Source: Epiperipatus broadwayi
Lineage: Eukaryota; Onychophora; Udeonychophora; Euonychophora; Peripatidae
Length of the DNA: 64,000 nt
Assembly: GCA_028023455.1 (NCBI GenBank)
Contig: JAQFVV010006294.1
Coordinates: forward strand, 3,129,001-3,193,000
Direction: 5' to 3'
Both the position numbers and the translations under genes were made by a program. The notes under the pieces were generated by a model. That model worked only from the letters and a program-made list of their open reading frames with translations. It did no database searches and was not told where the DNA came from. Position 1 is the stretch's first letter; each line of letters begins with the position of its first letter. Below are positions 47,505-58,889 of the stretch, piece by piece.

Positions 47505-48622
47505 CAACTGGGTCTCGTTTTACGTGATAGATAGGTTCCTCAGAAAACACGCACAAACGAAATCGTGCAAAAATAGACGTAACTTACATTGAAAAAGGGG
47601 GGGTGCGGTCTGTGATTTTTCAAAATTCACGTAAAAGCAAAGCACCAATGTAAAATTACTTTAAAATTCGCGCAAAAAAAAAAAATAAGGAAATAAAATA
47701 TAACTAATAAAAAATTTCAAATTTGAATAAAATTGATACAAGACAAACTCTTTTTTAACTATAATATTTAATTTTATTCAAAATAATGTATTTTTATGCA
47801 TAATTTACAGTACAGTAATTTACATTTTTTAATACACGTTTTAATTATTATCGCTACTTGCCGAAAAACATGTTCGTTTGCAAACTGGTAAAAAATCAAT
47901 TTTTCACAAGAGGAAATACGACTAACACCAACTTCACACTCATGTTGTGTCAATGATTTTCTGGTGACAACGTAATTAGTAATTAATCTTTGAGATGATG
48001 ATTTTATTAATTGTTTATGAAACTAACAACTAAAAATTTAATTCTTATTTTTGTCTTTAATTTTTTAATTTTCAATTCCGTTTAAAAATCAAATTTCACA
48101 TCACATTAATTTCAAGTCATCGTAAGTAATTTTAAAATTTTTAATTACAATTAAAAATCAGATTTTAATTTTTAATTGTCAAATTTAATTGTGACCACTG
48201 CTATTACTCATCTTTTAAAAATAAACTTGTGGACACTAAATGATTAATAATTGATTACGTTCTTTTTTTAAAAAGCAAAAACAGAATGTGATTTAAAATG
48301 CAAAATTAACACGCACAAATGTTTGAACAAATTTACATTATAATCTTGTAAAATTTAATGTGTGTATACATAAAATGTGGAAATCATGATTTTAATTTCA
48401 TTATTGCATAAAATCTTACTATTATAAAGCACTGAAAATATTGAAATTACTAAGATGAAAGTCGAATTCCAATAATGTGCTATTACTTTCACTATAACGT
48501 AAGTGCGTGAAATTTATTATTTAAAGTAATAGCGCATTATCGGAGTTCGGCTTCAGGTGAAACATGAATCGCGTAACTTCAAAATCGTGTTAAATAAGTC
48601 CGTGTAAAAAGAGACCCAGGTC
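47505..48622. mobile_element. Non-autonomous DNA transposon, TA-flanked, 1.1 kb
   Basis: The ends are imperfect inverted repeats: CAACTGGGTCTCGTTTTAC on the left, and on the right the complement of GACCTGGGTCTCTTTTTAC. TA dinucleotides lie directly outside (47503-47504 and 48623-48624). The left inner part includes AGATAGGTTCCTCAGAAAA. End structure and TA duplication fit the Tc1/mariner superfamily, pogo/Tigger-like group. No transposase is present. Confidence 0.7.
48460..48555. repeat. Nested 30-bp inverted repeat
   Basis: Within the 47.5-kb element, about 48461-48490 (AGTCGAATTCCAATAATGTG then CTATTACTTT) pairs with about 48523-48553 in inverse orientation, with a few mismatches. It can form an internal hairpin, either a nested insertion or part of the element's design. 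Confidence 0.65.
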
Positions 48623-48625
48623 TAT

Positions 48626-50535
48626 AGCAATAGCATCTTGGAATCTACACAGTCTTCCTTCTTGTCTGTCTTAAAAGCTAATAAAATACTTAAATTGTTT
48701 TACAATCTTAATATGATTTCCATCCAAATTAAAGGTTATTGAAGACTTTTTTTTTGTCACTAGTAAAGAATTTAGGCTTTTTCAGTTAATATTTACTAAG
48801 CCAAAGACTTTGTATGTCATGTTCAAAATAATTAAGAAAGTTGTAAATCATATTTTGATTTAACAGAATAGCACACTCATTAACATATTATAAATATAGA
48901 AGCAAGAAACTGAAATTCATGTTTTTACTCTTAATTGATTAATTTTTTTTTTTAAAAACATCAAACATATATATCACATCTTGATGCCTATTTTATAAAA
49001 TTCATTTTAAATAATGTCATAAAAATAGATAACAAAATTGGATCTAATGCATACTTTTATTAAATATTAGTTTTCATTTCAAATGGCATCGATTTTCCAC
49101 CAGCAGAAATCTCTTTTTCTCATTCCATCATGTAGAAACTGTTTAATATTTAATAAATTTTGATGGATAGCAATTAATGCCAATCATGTTCAAAACCTTT
49201 TTTGATTGACTGAGACGGATGTCTTGATCAGTTCAATAAAAGCACTATATAAATTCCATCTTCTCTTAGTATATTTCTTATTTGTATGACTACAAAAACT
49301 CAAGTCTATAGTTATTCTTGATTATTTAAAAGAGGGATTTTTAAATTTATTTGATCAACCAATCCCTTTTCAGAAAAAAATTACTTAATATTTCATTTGA
49401 CCGTCTATCTTCTTTAAGCAAACAACCATGAAAATGAAGTGACAAATTTGCATTTTTTTTTATGTATCTATATTTCTACTTATGATCTCCAGCATAGTAA
49501 AGAAAGATATTGTAAATAAAGAATGTTACACACAGAGAATTAAGATAATGAAAGATAATTAAAATTAAAATCATGAATAGTATTAAAAATAATTGTAATG
49601 AGAAGGAAGAACCTGGCACAGTACTATCAATTCATTAATATTTGGCACTATTTTCATCTACAGCATTCTTAAATCACCGCGATTAACTATTAGTAGCCAC
49701 TTTCTTTTTTAATTAACAGATTTGTGACAGCACTGAATTCATATTCCAGTAAAATATAATGAAAGGAATGCTATCAAAAAATTTTATATTATAGCCCATA
49801 ATCTGGTTCTTGTAATTTTGAAGATTCTTCTATGTTCACACTAGAAAAAAAGAGAGTCCAAAACCCAATTACGTATGTTCATTTTAAGAATAATTTCAAA
49901 TCATTGATTGAAATCAGGATAGAGAGCTTCTCGACAATATACAGTGGTATTATTTGGTTATTCATATGCTCATCAATTGAATTTTTATCAGAAGGCTCAT
50001 GATTGTAACTTTTTTTACAATGTCATTTTCTATACTTATAAATTGTGTCAGAGAATAAATAAAAGATGTTCTGTTTTTTTTAGGGACTAGTTCTACCCTT
50101 TGATTGGACATATGGTTTATAATCTTTAGAATGTTCAAAATGTACAACAAGATTACGCTTGGTAATATCAATTTCCTCTTCTATTACATTAATTGCAGTA
50201 CATTTCCAAAATGATTTCAAAACATTTCTTGGTTTTTATAATTCATAACAGCTTCAGGAGTGCTAGAGAAAAAGCTATGTCATACAATGTAATTATAATT
50301 TTAATAAAACTAATTTATTATGCAAAAGAAATGCAACATAATAATGTCTTTCTCCGAAAACAATATCACACAAATGTAAGTCATCATCAAATAATTTTGT
50401 TTTATCCATTTTTGATTCATGTTCAGTGTCATTTTTTAAATTATACAGTTGTAGATGGATCTTCAGTACATTCAATCACTTCTTGTGCAGTCCAATACAT
50501 TTTCTTGCGATAAACAAGATTTTACTTTTGGCACT
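48626..50535. other. Noncoding interval, possibly with further transposon debris
   Basis: Nothing firmly recognised. Open frames at 49962-50171 (minus) and 50193-50513 (plus)/50293-50475 (minus) lie next to the hAT pseudogene; the minus-strand frame contains EHESKMDKTKLFDDDLHLCD and might be another element's fragment. Confidence 0.4.
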
Positions 50536-50539
50536 AGTA

Positions 50540-51480
50540 GTAGCTTGCTGGATTTAAAGCCAAATATTAATAGATTATCTAAAAATATTGGGCATTACAT
50601 TCATCACTATTTAACAGATATATGAATATTTTAGAGTTAGTTTAGCAATGAGATTGACATAAATTTATGTAGATAATTTTTATCTTCCAAAATCAGAACC
50701 ATTAGTACCTTTAACATCTGATGAAGCTATGATTTGTAGTGAGCAATTTTTGGAAATATTTACTGAATAGTATGATGAAAATACTGACAGTAAGTAAGAA
50801 AGTCATCTTTTTTTTTTTTTACTGTTGATAAATTTAAAAACTAGTTGAATTATTTTTATTCGAAATTTCATTTGCACAGAAATTTTGCCACAAACACTAA
50901 AATAACAGTTTTGTTTTGATTAATCTCAGCATATCACTTTGAGGCTTTAGATTTGTTTTATTAAATTTATTAAGCAGATGTTTCAAATAATCTGCCATTT
51001 TAAAATTGACTCAAATTGACCCATAAAGCATTATCTTGTCAAAGAATTTATAAAATTGAACAAAAATAGGCACAATTTTGATAGACCATGAATATCTGTG
51101 TGAAGCAGCAAATGAGTGAATTCTTTTTCATTTTTAATACAAAGTTGTTCAAACAGCCTATCATTCAATGAATTGCTTTTGATTTTATTAATTGTTTTAG
51201 TGACACAATATTTTTATGGTAATATCAGATGCTGGCTTTTCTAGCATAGCGAATATTATCTCACTTATAGCTAGTAGAATTAATTCTTCATCAATAGTAG
51301 GCAGTTTTCCCAATTTAGCAGTCAGTAATGAAATGTTATAAGTTGCATGCAATCCATTATTTTATTTGGATGAAATTGAAAAGGGTTTTGCAACATTGGC
51401 TGTGGCAAAAATGTTTTTGTAGTCTTTAAGAGTACATACATCATTTAATGAAATTTTTTGGCAAATCAGACAATATATTG
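50540..51480 (-). pseudogene. hAT transposase pseudogene (ZBED5/FAM200-like) with internal deletion
   Basis: Reading minus from about 51400: NISLLTAKLGKLPTIDEELI, then LLAISEIIFAMLEKPASDI matches the N-terminal SLLIAKSGKPHTIGEEL block. It is followed almost at once by KTINKIKSNSLNDRLFEQLC, IKNEKEFTHLLLHTDI, which belongs to a later part of the protein; the intervening catalytic region with the first Asp is missing. Further on, about 50990-50880, LNKFNKTNLKPQSDMLRLIK and VFVAKFLCK match the LNEVNLKLQG---IKAFVAKL segment. Frameshifts and stops separate the pieces. The C-terminal dimerisation domain is not clear. Confidence 0.75.
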
Positions 51481-51489
51481 TTATTGGCA

Positions 51490-54400
51490 TATTGGTAATA
51501 TAAAATTTTCAAAAGATGGACTAACAAACTAAAATCGTAATGAAACTAATAAACTGGATTTTGGTCTCTTCTCAGCATTAGATATGAATATTTGATATTA
51601 AATTGTCAAATGTCAAACCAAATTTATCAAGAAATAATTAAAAAAAACAAAAACACATTAATTGGCAATTAAAATATCAGTTAATAGTTTTAATTTAGTT
51701 TGCCTTTATTTAAATAATTTTTAATTATTAACACATGCCTTATTTACCAATTAACATGGATGATTCGATAAATATAAATAAATGTCATTCATTAACAGCT
51801 TTTTTTTTTTTTTTGCAATTTCATTTTTCAGTTTTTTAAAATATAGTAATAAAAAAGTGTGAAATATGTAGATTATTCATTTCAAGTAATATTTTAGGAC
51901 ACAAGCTTATTATAATTTTATTATTAGTAAGCACTATAATGCACAGAAGCTTATGGTACATATGTAAAAAAAATGTTTAAAACTACTTGTAAATTGTTTT
52001 ACTGGAACAATAATAATACACTTTCCTTTGTATGTGATCTGTAATTCATAAAGATCAAAAATATGGAATATGAATTAAAATTTTGAAATACCATTGCTTT
52101 TCACACAGTTGAGAAAGAATCTAAATTAGATATCGTAATACCACCTGTTTATAATATAGTGTTGTTAGCAAGTCATTGCATACATATATTTTTGCCAATA
52201 CATGTTCGATTTTTTGATAGTGCTCACATGACAACATTTGCTTGTTAAGATCTGTCAGCAGATTTGGCTACAGATTAGTTATAACACATTTTGGAATATG
52301 TGGAAAATAAAGTAACAATTTTTTTTTTTATATTTTCTTTTCGTTTTTTTTTTTTAATACTTTCATTACTACTCTTATTTTTATTCAGTACTTCTTAAAT
52401 ATATCCAAGGTTGCCATCGCATTGTTCAAGCATCCTCCCTCCCCACAGGGGATAATGTTATTCTCTTTGGGAAGCATTAGTACAAAACTATATTGAATCT
52501 CTGCATGGGTTAGTATAGTAATAGAATGATGAACTCAATAGATAAAGATTCCTAGCTTGAATCTCAATCTGTCATTTCAAAAGCTCAGTGATCACACCAC
52601 TTTCTAAGAAATTAATAATTTGTTTATTATTTTTTAAATCTGTGACTAAAAGAAAATATTTTAAAGTGCTGTTGTGGTGGATAACAGTGATATTCCCCCA
52701 AAATTATTACAGACTTCTATAGCGGTAGAGTGACAAAATTGAGAAGAAAGATTTGTCGATTACTTATAATGCTAAGATATTACAGGACCCCCCTCCCCCC
52801 AAGCAATTAGCCATTTGCTTATTATTTTATATTGCATTTTTTTGTGTGTGTTTATAAATTATAAAATGGATCATGTATGCCTAAAAAAAGTTACAGAAAT
52901 TTTGAAGCTAACATATCTTGATTGTATTTTAAAACTTCAGGCATAAGTTGAATCAGCTATTTCAACTAATTAATCTGAACAATTTTATTGTTAGAAGGAG
53001 GTTGCCCTGACAACAATTTGAGATTGTTGATTGTTATTGATATTGGGATTGTCAAAGTGTTGACTGGTTTTAATGTTTAATGTACATTAATAAGTAGAAT
53101 GGATCTATCATTAAAAACCATCATCTAATATTGAATCATTCTTCACAAGATAATAAGAATACTTCTTCCATCTTTTATCTACATCATCATTATCATATAA
53201 AAGAATATCATCTATTAATTTAATAGAATTAGAATATAAATTTCAAGTCAGTCATCCTCTTTTCAATGAATGACTATAGACCTTTTGCCATTTTAATCAA
53301 CCAATCATTTTTTGAGTCTTCTTGTCAATTATTGAATTTTTGTCTGTAAATGTCTATATTGTTTATGACGTTTCTGCCAGATAGAAATGGTTTCATGGTT
53401 CTAATAATATGAACCTTGGCAGTGAATTAGATTTTCTTTTTTTTTACTCAACTTAAGAAGAAAATTATTTCTTAAGAGAATTTCACATCTTAGTGATATG
53501 ATAAGCTTGAAAATTGAAATTTAGTAAGAGTAGCAGTAGATTTTTTTTAAATATTGAACATTAAATTTCCTGTTTTAATATTTTTAATAAGCACATTTCT
53601 TTAATATAGCTATCATTTTGACTGCATATTAGCCTATGCTTTGTTTAATAACCTACTCTTATTCATATAATGTTAACTTTTTAAATTTATGCTCAAAATT
53701 TTGAGCAAGGATGAATCCATGTTTGAATAAACATTTTTCGGTCTTAAAAATATTCATGGTAATCAATCTATATGTTGTTCAAAATTTTATAATAGTATGC
53801 TATTAAGTCATTCAATCATTACCTTTGTTTAATAATTTTATGTTCATTAAATTTGATTCATATTAAACTGTTCTTATTAACACAAGATAAGAATAGTTTA
53901 TGATTTCTGCATTATAGTCTTAACCAACAAATTAATACCGTGGTGCTGAATTTTTACTAGTGATCAAGCATTTAATACAAACAAGAATTGAATTTGTTTT
54001 TATACTAAATGTTAACATTTTTTTTTGCATTAATTTCCATTAATAGTTAAAAATTCACTGTTCAACATTTTTTGTATGATTATATACGCCTATGTCAAAT
54101 TTTTTTTTGGCCTTCCTGTATATAAGAGCAACTGTTTTTTTTTTTTTTTTTCTGGAAACAAAACAGTAGATGGTTGATTTTGAGTAGATCTTGATTGCTA
54201 TTACATATTTAAATTTTTTCAGGTCGTTTGCAATTGGAATTTAAAAAAATGAAAATAACTGTTATGTTATTGAAATGTAAAGAGCAGTTGTCTCTTATGA
54301 ATGTTCTGGTTGAACTTATACATAGAAAACATCATAAAAACATTTATTTTCTCCTTTACTTATGAAAACATGCTTATTTATATATATTCAGTATTTTTAG

Positions 54401-56740
54401 TATATTAATATATTATTTTTAAAATGTTTATATTTAGATCTAATAATATGTAATTTCTTTTATTATTGATTTTATTTTCACTTACTTTTTTTTTATTTCA
54501 CTTATGTAAATAACTTTTTGTTTTGAATAAAAAATATGCATAGTAAATTTATAGTAGTCAAGGTTTGAAAATACTTTTTAAATTAGAAATTCTCTTAAAC
54601 CTCTTAATGGAGATGAATTGGCTTTTAGAGAGAAAAAGCAAAAGTTATACCAGTATAATGTCTCAATTTTTTTATTTTATTTTAATAAATAATATTAAAG
54701 AAAATTTGTTCTTTTTTTTTTTTTTTTCTAGTTTATTTTTCAAGTTATTGTTTTTTAAACTAAGTTATGTCACTTCAAAGTGAAAATTTCATATGGAATA
54801 CTTCAAATTTTATAAAGAAAATTTTTAAAAAATATTTCTTTGAGAAGAATGGCAAATCTCTCTCTCTTTTTTACAGATCATTATCAAAAAACAATCTATT
54901 TTTCATGTGTTTTTTGTTTGATTAGTAACAAATTATGTTCGTTTGCTTTTTCTAATAGCTGTTCGAAGGATTGTCAAATCCAAGTAGCTTATCTATTCAT
55001 TTTTCCAATGCACATCCAGTGCTTTTTAATTATTAGTCATGGAGAAATTAGTTTTATCAATAATTTTTAAATTGTTAGCTGAGATTCTCATTAGACCAAT
55101 GATCTTAAAAAGTTGTCTATTTTGATGATCTGATTTTTGAGCATTAGAACTTTATATATATATTTTAATGAGAATTTGTTCAGTATTAATGTGTCCTTTT
55201 CTAAAGAATCCATAATTTCATGGCATTCATTGTCTGGGAATAAAATAGACACACTATATCTAATGTATATCTTCTGTATTATTCCTATATTACATTAAGA
55301 TTTAATGTGAAAAATAATAATTTATACTACATGTCAATATTTATTAAGTCACTGCTTACTAAAAAATTTTACAATAATTTTTTTCTCCTCATAAATTAAA
55401 TACCTGGAGGAAAAAGATTAAATTTTAACATTAGCATTTATAATATTTTTAACTTTGTTGAAATCATATATTAATGTTTTTGTTGTTTATTTTTTCATAA
55501 ATAATAATAGAAAGTTTATTGAAAATAGCAAACCTTTATTAACTGCAAATTGCATTTTTATCTGCAAAGTTCCAAAAACGAGAATTTAGAAACATTTGAA
55601 ATTAATTTGTATTATTAAACGTCATTTTCTTTAAAATATCTGGATATTAATTCTTATTTATGGTTATAAAACGCAGGAAAAAAAATTTGTAAGAAAATGA
55701 ACTTTGATGTTTTGAAGATATAAAATTTTTACTGTTTATTATTGACAATGAATATTGAAGCATTTTAAATTTAAATGATAATGCTTTTAAATATACAATA
55801 TTTATGTTAACAATACTCAGATTTGATGACATTCTAATTGTATTTATAAATAATTTATCCTTTTTACTTGAATTAATTTACTTTGAAGATAGTTATTTTA
55901 TGAATTATAGTATTTGTATTCATTTATAATTGCACAGTCTCAAGAATAAATATTAATGCCTTAAATTAGTCTGCAAGTGCTATTATTTTTATGTTTATTA
56001 ATTTCAACATTACAATTTGAATTAGTATTTTTAGTTTAAAACAAAAAAACAAAAACAGGGGACCATATACCAGTAAGCATCAGAAATGCAAAGTTGAGAT
56101 TTGATCCAGAAATCTTCAGCTCTTGAATCCATTTCTCTACTGCTGTATTAAATTGGCAGACAACATTTTTGATATATATTTTTCTCATAAAAAAAAGTGT
56201 AATAAAGTTTAATTTAAATGAAATACACATGCATGAAATAATGCATTTAATACATTGGATATTAAGGTGTTTTGAGTAAACCTTATCTAAATGACACTTT
56301 AATTATTCATTTTGTCCATATATATTGCAACTATTGAATCCATTATTTCAATATCCACTGATTCATCTAATCACAATTTGAAAAACAAGATGTTAAAATA
56401 AATTAATAAAAGAAAATGATTTTTAAAAAATTCTATTACTTAAATATTGTATTCCTAACGTTTTATTATTATTATCAGTTTCATCACACATTATTTTCAA
56501 AAAATTTGTAATAATACCACTACATAAACATTTTAATAATTACATGTTTAATATAAATTATTCATAGTAACTATAGTGATTAGATATATGTACAGTATAT
56601 TTTTTTAATCTTTCTATATTAAATATTTTAAAGTTTTATTTAAAAACGTTTGAAGTTTAAAATTTTATATATATATTTCACTCAATGTTTAAAAGAGTAA
56701 AAAACAAAACAAAGCATTAGAAGTGTTTTTCTGAAGGTTT
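51490..56740. other. Long noncoding interval
   Basis: No gene recognised over 5.2 kb. Features are poly(T) runs (54134-54152, 54711-54728), a C-rich stretch near 52788-52800 and a possible tRNA-like SINE fragment at 52505-52575. Open frames at 54565-55070, 55647 and 56036 are AT-driven. Confidence 0.45.
52505..52575 (+). repeat. Possible tRNA-derived SINE fragment
   Basis: GGGTTAGTATAGTAATAGAA resembles an A box and TAGCTTGAATCTCAATC resembles a B box 50 bases later. The tRNA fold is degraded. Low confidence because only the two promoter boxes support it. Confidence 0.3.
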
Positions 56741-56954
56741 GTAATGATGGTGTTCTAGTTGTATTTTTATATTGGACTATTTCCATCATCTAATATGAGT
56801 ATGAATGTCTTTAGAAAAATTTAACTTTCATTTAAATATTCCAAATACATTCAACTGTTAGTAATAGCACATCAAACAGGTTAATATATACACAACATTT
56901 CAAGATGTATTATTCTCCCCTTTTTTTCAGGTGTTGCTGACCTGACTAGTGACA

Positions 56955-57040
56955 GTACTTGCATGGGAATCGAAACTGGATCCTTATATTCTTGAGTATT
57001 GAATTTTAAGATAATGCTCTAACTAACTGAGCCATCCTGC
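56955..57040 (-). repeat. tRNA-like segment, left arm
   Basis: On minus: GGATGGCTCAGTTAGTTAGA (A box) near 57036-57017 and AGTTTCGATTCCC (B box) near 56977-56965, the reverse order of the right-arm copy. The anticodon region is CCTTAAAATTCAA-like (TTATCTTAAAATTCAA here). It probably supplies a Pol III promoter or is a fused SINE; a functional tRNA is unlikely. Confidence 0.65.
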
Positions 57041-57072
57041 CAAAGGCAACAGTGAGTACAAATTTTGTATAC

Positions 57073-57441
57073 TTATCTAGGAGGTTCCTCCTGATATTTC
57101 CACTTTTTTATAAGAGCAAAGTTGATTAGTGGTTTCCATACATTATGCATAGTCACACTAGGTTGGCTTATGGTATTGTTTGCCATTATCATGTGAGCAG
57201 CTTCTTTAAATTTTCTTCTTTGTACCTTTTCTTCTCTATCCAATATTTTTGTACTTTCCCAATTGAACATAAGTTCATTGGCACATACATCATGGTCTAT
57301 TATCTGAGACACATCTGTTTTCTTTCTTATCATCAGTTTGTGTTCTTGCAAGCATTTTTTCAATGGACGACTGGTCTCACCAATATATGTTCTTCCGCAT
57401 TCACATGATATTTTGTAGATGCAGTTTTTTCTTTTCAGCAT
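57073..57441 (-). pseudogene. Penelope-like GIY-YIG endonuclease domain, left arm
   Basis: 122 codons open. CIYKISCECGRTYIGETSRP gives the nuclease core with Y-I-G and the ET pair, followed by LQEHK, a HD segment, WESTKILDREEKVQRRKFKE and AAHMIMANN. These match Penelope-like element endonucleases, which carry the extra Cys-rich start CECG. The Arg and Glu of the GIY-YIG active site appear present. The reverse transcriptase is missing, so the copy cannot move by itself. The same domain, more decayed, lies in the right arm. Confidence 0.85.
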
Positions 57442-57783
57442 TTCAAGTTTAGGCTTTGTAGATATTAGAATTTCTCATAGTGTGGTATTGCTCTGGAAAA
57501 CTTCTGATGTTATACTGATTGCAGATTTTCTTGCAGCTTTTCCTTAATTTGTCTGCTATTTTTGGAATGTATGGATGCACTACAGTACCAATAATTGTCT
57601 TTTCTCTTAATGGTTTTTTCTGTTGTCTAATGTTTTTTTAATAACAGCTGATGGGTAACCATTTTTCATAAGAGTTTGTTCTATATAAATCTTTTCTTTT
57701 TCCAAATTGCTGTTTTCTGAACAAACTTCTTTTGCTCTGTTTCATAGTGATAGTATAACTCCATTGACATCTTAGATGTTCTT

Positions 57784-58560
57784 GTGACAAGACACCCTCA
57801 TTGCAAAATCGAAACTATAGTTTACCAAAAACCTATACATACAGGAAAATACATAGCCTATACATTCAATAACACCAGAAACACAAAACATGGAGTTATA
57901 TTATCACTATGGAACAGAGCAAAAGAAGTTTGTTCAGAAACCAGCAATTTGGAAAAAGAAAAGATTTAACTCTTATGAAAAATCATTATCCATCAGCTGT
58001 TATTAAGAAAACATTAAATAGACAACAAAAAGAACCATCAAGAGAAAAGACAATTATTGTTACTGTAGTGTATCCATACATTTCAAAAATAGCAGACAAA
58101 TCGGAAAAAATCTGCAATCAGTATAATATCAAGACAGCTTTCCAGAGTCATACAACACTAATGAGGAATTCTAACATCTACAAGGCCTAAACTTGAAATG
58201 CTGAAAAGAAAAAAATTGCATATATGAAATACCATGTGAATATGGAAGAACATATATTGGTGAGACCAGTCATCCCATTGAAAAGTGCTTGCAAGAACAC
58301 AAACTGATTAGAAGAGTGAAACAGATATGTCTAAGATAGCAGACCATGTATGTGTCAAATGTTCAATTGGGAAAGTACAAAAATATTGAATAGAGAAGAA
58401 AAAGATACAAAGAAGAAAATTTAAACAGCTGCTCACATGACAATGGCAAATAATTTCATAAGCCAACCTAGTCTGACTTCACATAATGTATAGAAACCAC
58501 TAATCAACTTTGCTCTTAGGAAAAAGTGGAGAAATCAGGAGGAAACTCATAGATAAGTAT
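57784..58560 (+). pseudogene. Penelope-like RT end and endonuclease, right arm, frameshifted
   Basis: 57784-57969 encodes VYQKPIHTGKYIAYTFNNTR and KHGVILSLWNRAKEVCSE, the conserved end of the Penelope reverse transcriptase. A shift then leads to 57909-58190 (KDLTLMKNHYPSAVIKKTLN, then VYPYISKIADKSEKICNQYN, the linker). The endonuclease follows at about 58200-58500 (EHILVRPVIPLKSACKNTN-like in a wrong frame; the YIGET equivalent is near 58255), broken by frameshifts. It preserves more 5' sequence than the left arm. Confidence 0.8.
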
Positions 58561-58587
58561 ATGAAATTTGTACTGACTGTTGCCTTT

Positions 58588-58680
58588 GGCAGGATGGCTC
58601 AGTTGGTTAGAGCATTACCTTAAAATTCAATACTAATGAATCTAAGGGGTGCAGGTTTGAATCCCATGCTAGTACTGTCA
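58588..58680 (+). repeat. tRNA-like segment, right arm
   Basis: GGATGGCTCAGTTGGTTAGA (A box at 58594-58605) and GGTTTGAATCC (B box at 58654-58664), spaced 48 bases apart, wider than in a normal tRNA but possible with a long variable arm. Present in three places in the window, always attached to the same downstream sequence, so it is part of a repeat. Confidence 0.7.
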
Positions 58681-58889
58681 CTGGTCAGGTTAGCAATACC
58701 TGAAGAAGAGGGGAGAATAATACCTCTTGAAATATTGTGCATATACTAACCTGTTTGATGTGCTATTACTAATAGTTGTTATTTGGAATATTTAAATGTT
58801 CCTAAAGACATTCAATACTCATATTAGATGATGAAAATAGTCCAATATAAAAATACAGCTAAAGGATTAAAAGTATGCTCATGCATGTG

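Larger units (their letters stand above)
56745..58880. mobile_element. Penelope-like palindrome with tRNA-like ends
   Basis: Two inverted copies of the 3' part of a Penelope-like element, left arm about 56745-57765 (minus sense) and right arm about 57890-58880 (plus sense), with the right copy extending further 5' to about 57784. Each runs, in sense order: end of reverse transcriptase, linker, GIY-YIG endonuclease, 3' tail, tRNA-like segment, then GGTCAGGT...CCTGAAGAAG...GAAAT stretch. Arms are diverged by several percent with indels, so this is not an assembly artefact of the fold-over type. Penelope elements are known to insert as inverted partial dimers. Confidence 0.8.

Noticed and set aside
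57145-57408. Plus-strand frame with Cys/Phe-rich product
   Set aside because: Antisense to the left-arm endonuclease.
58588-58680. Functional nuclear tRNA gene
   Set aside because: The A and B boxes are present, but the cloverleaf is irregular and the unit is attached to repeat sequence in three places.
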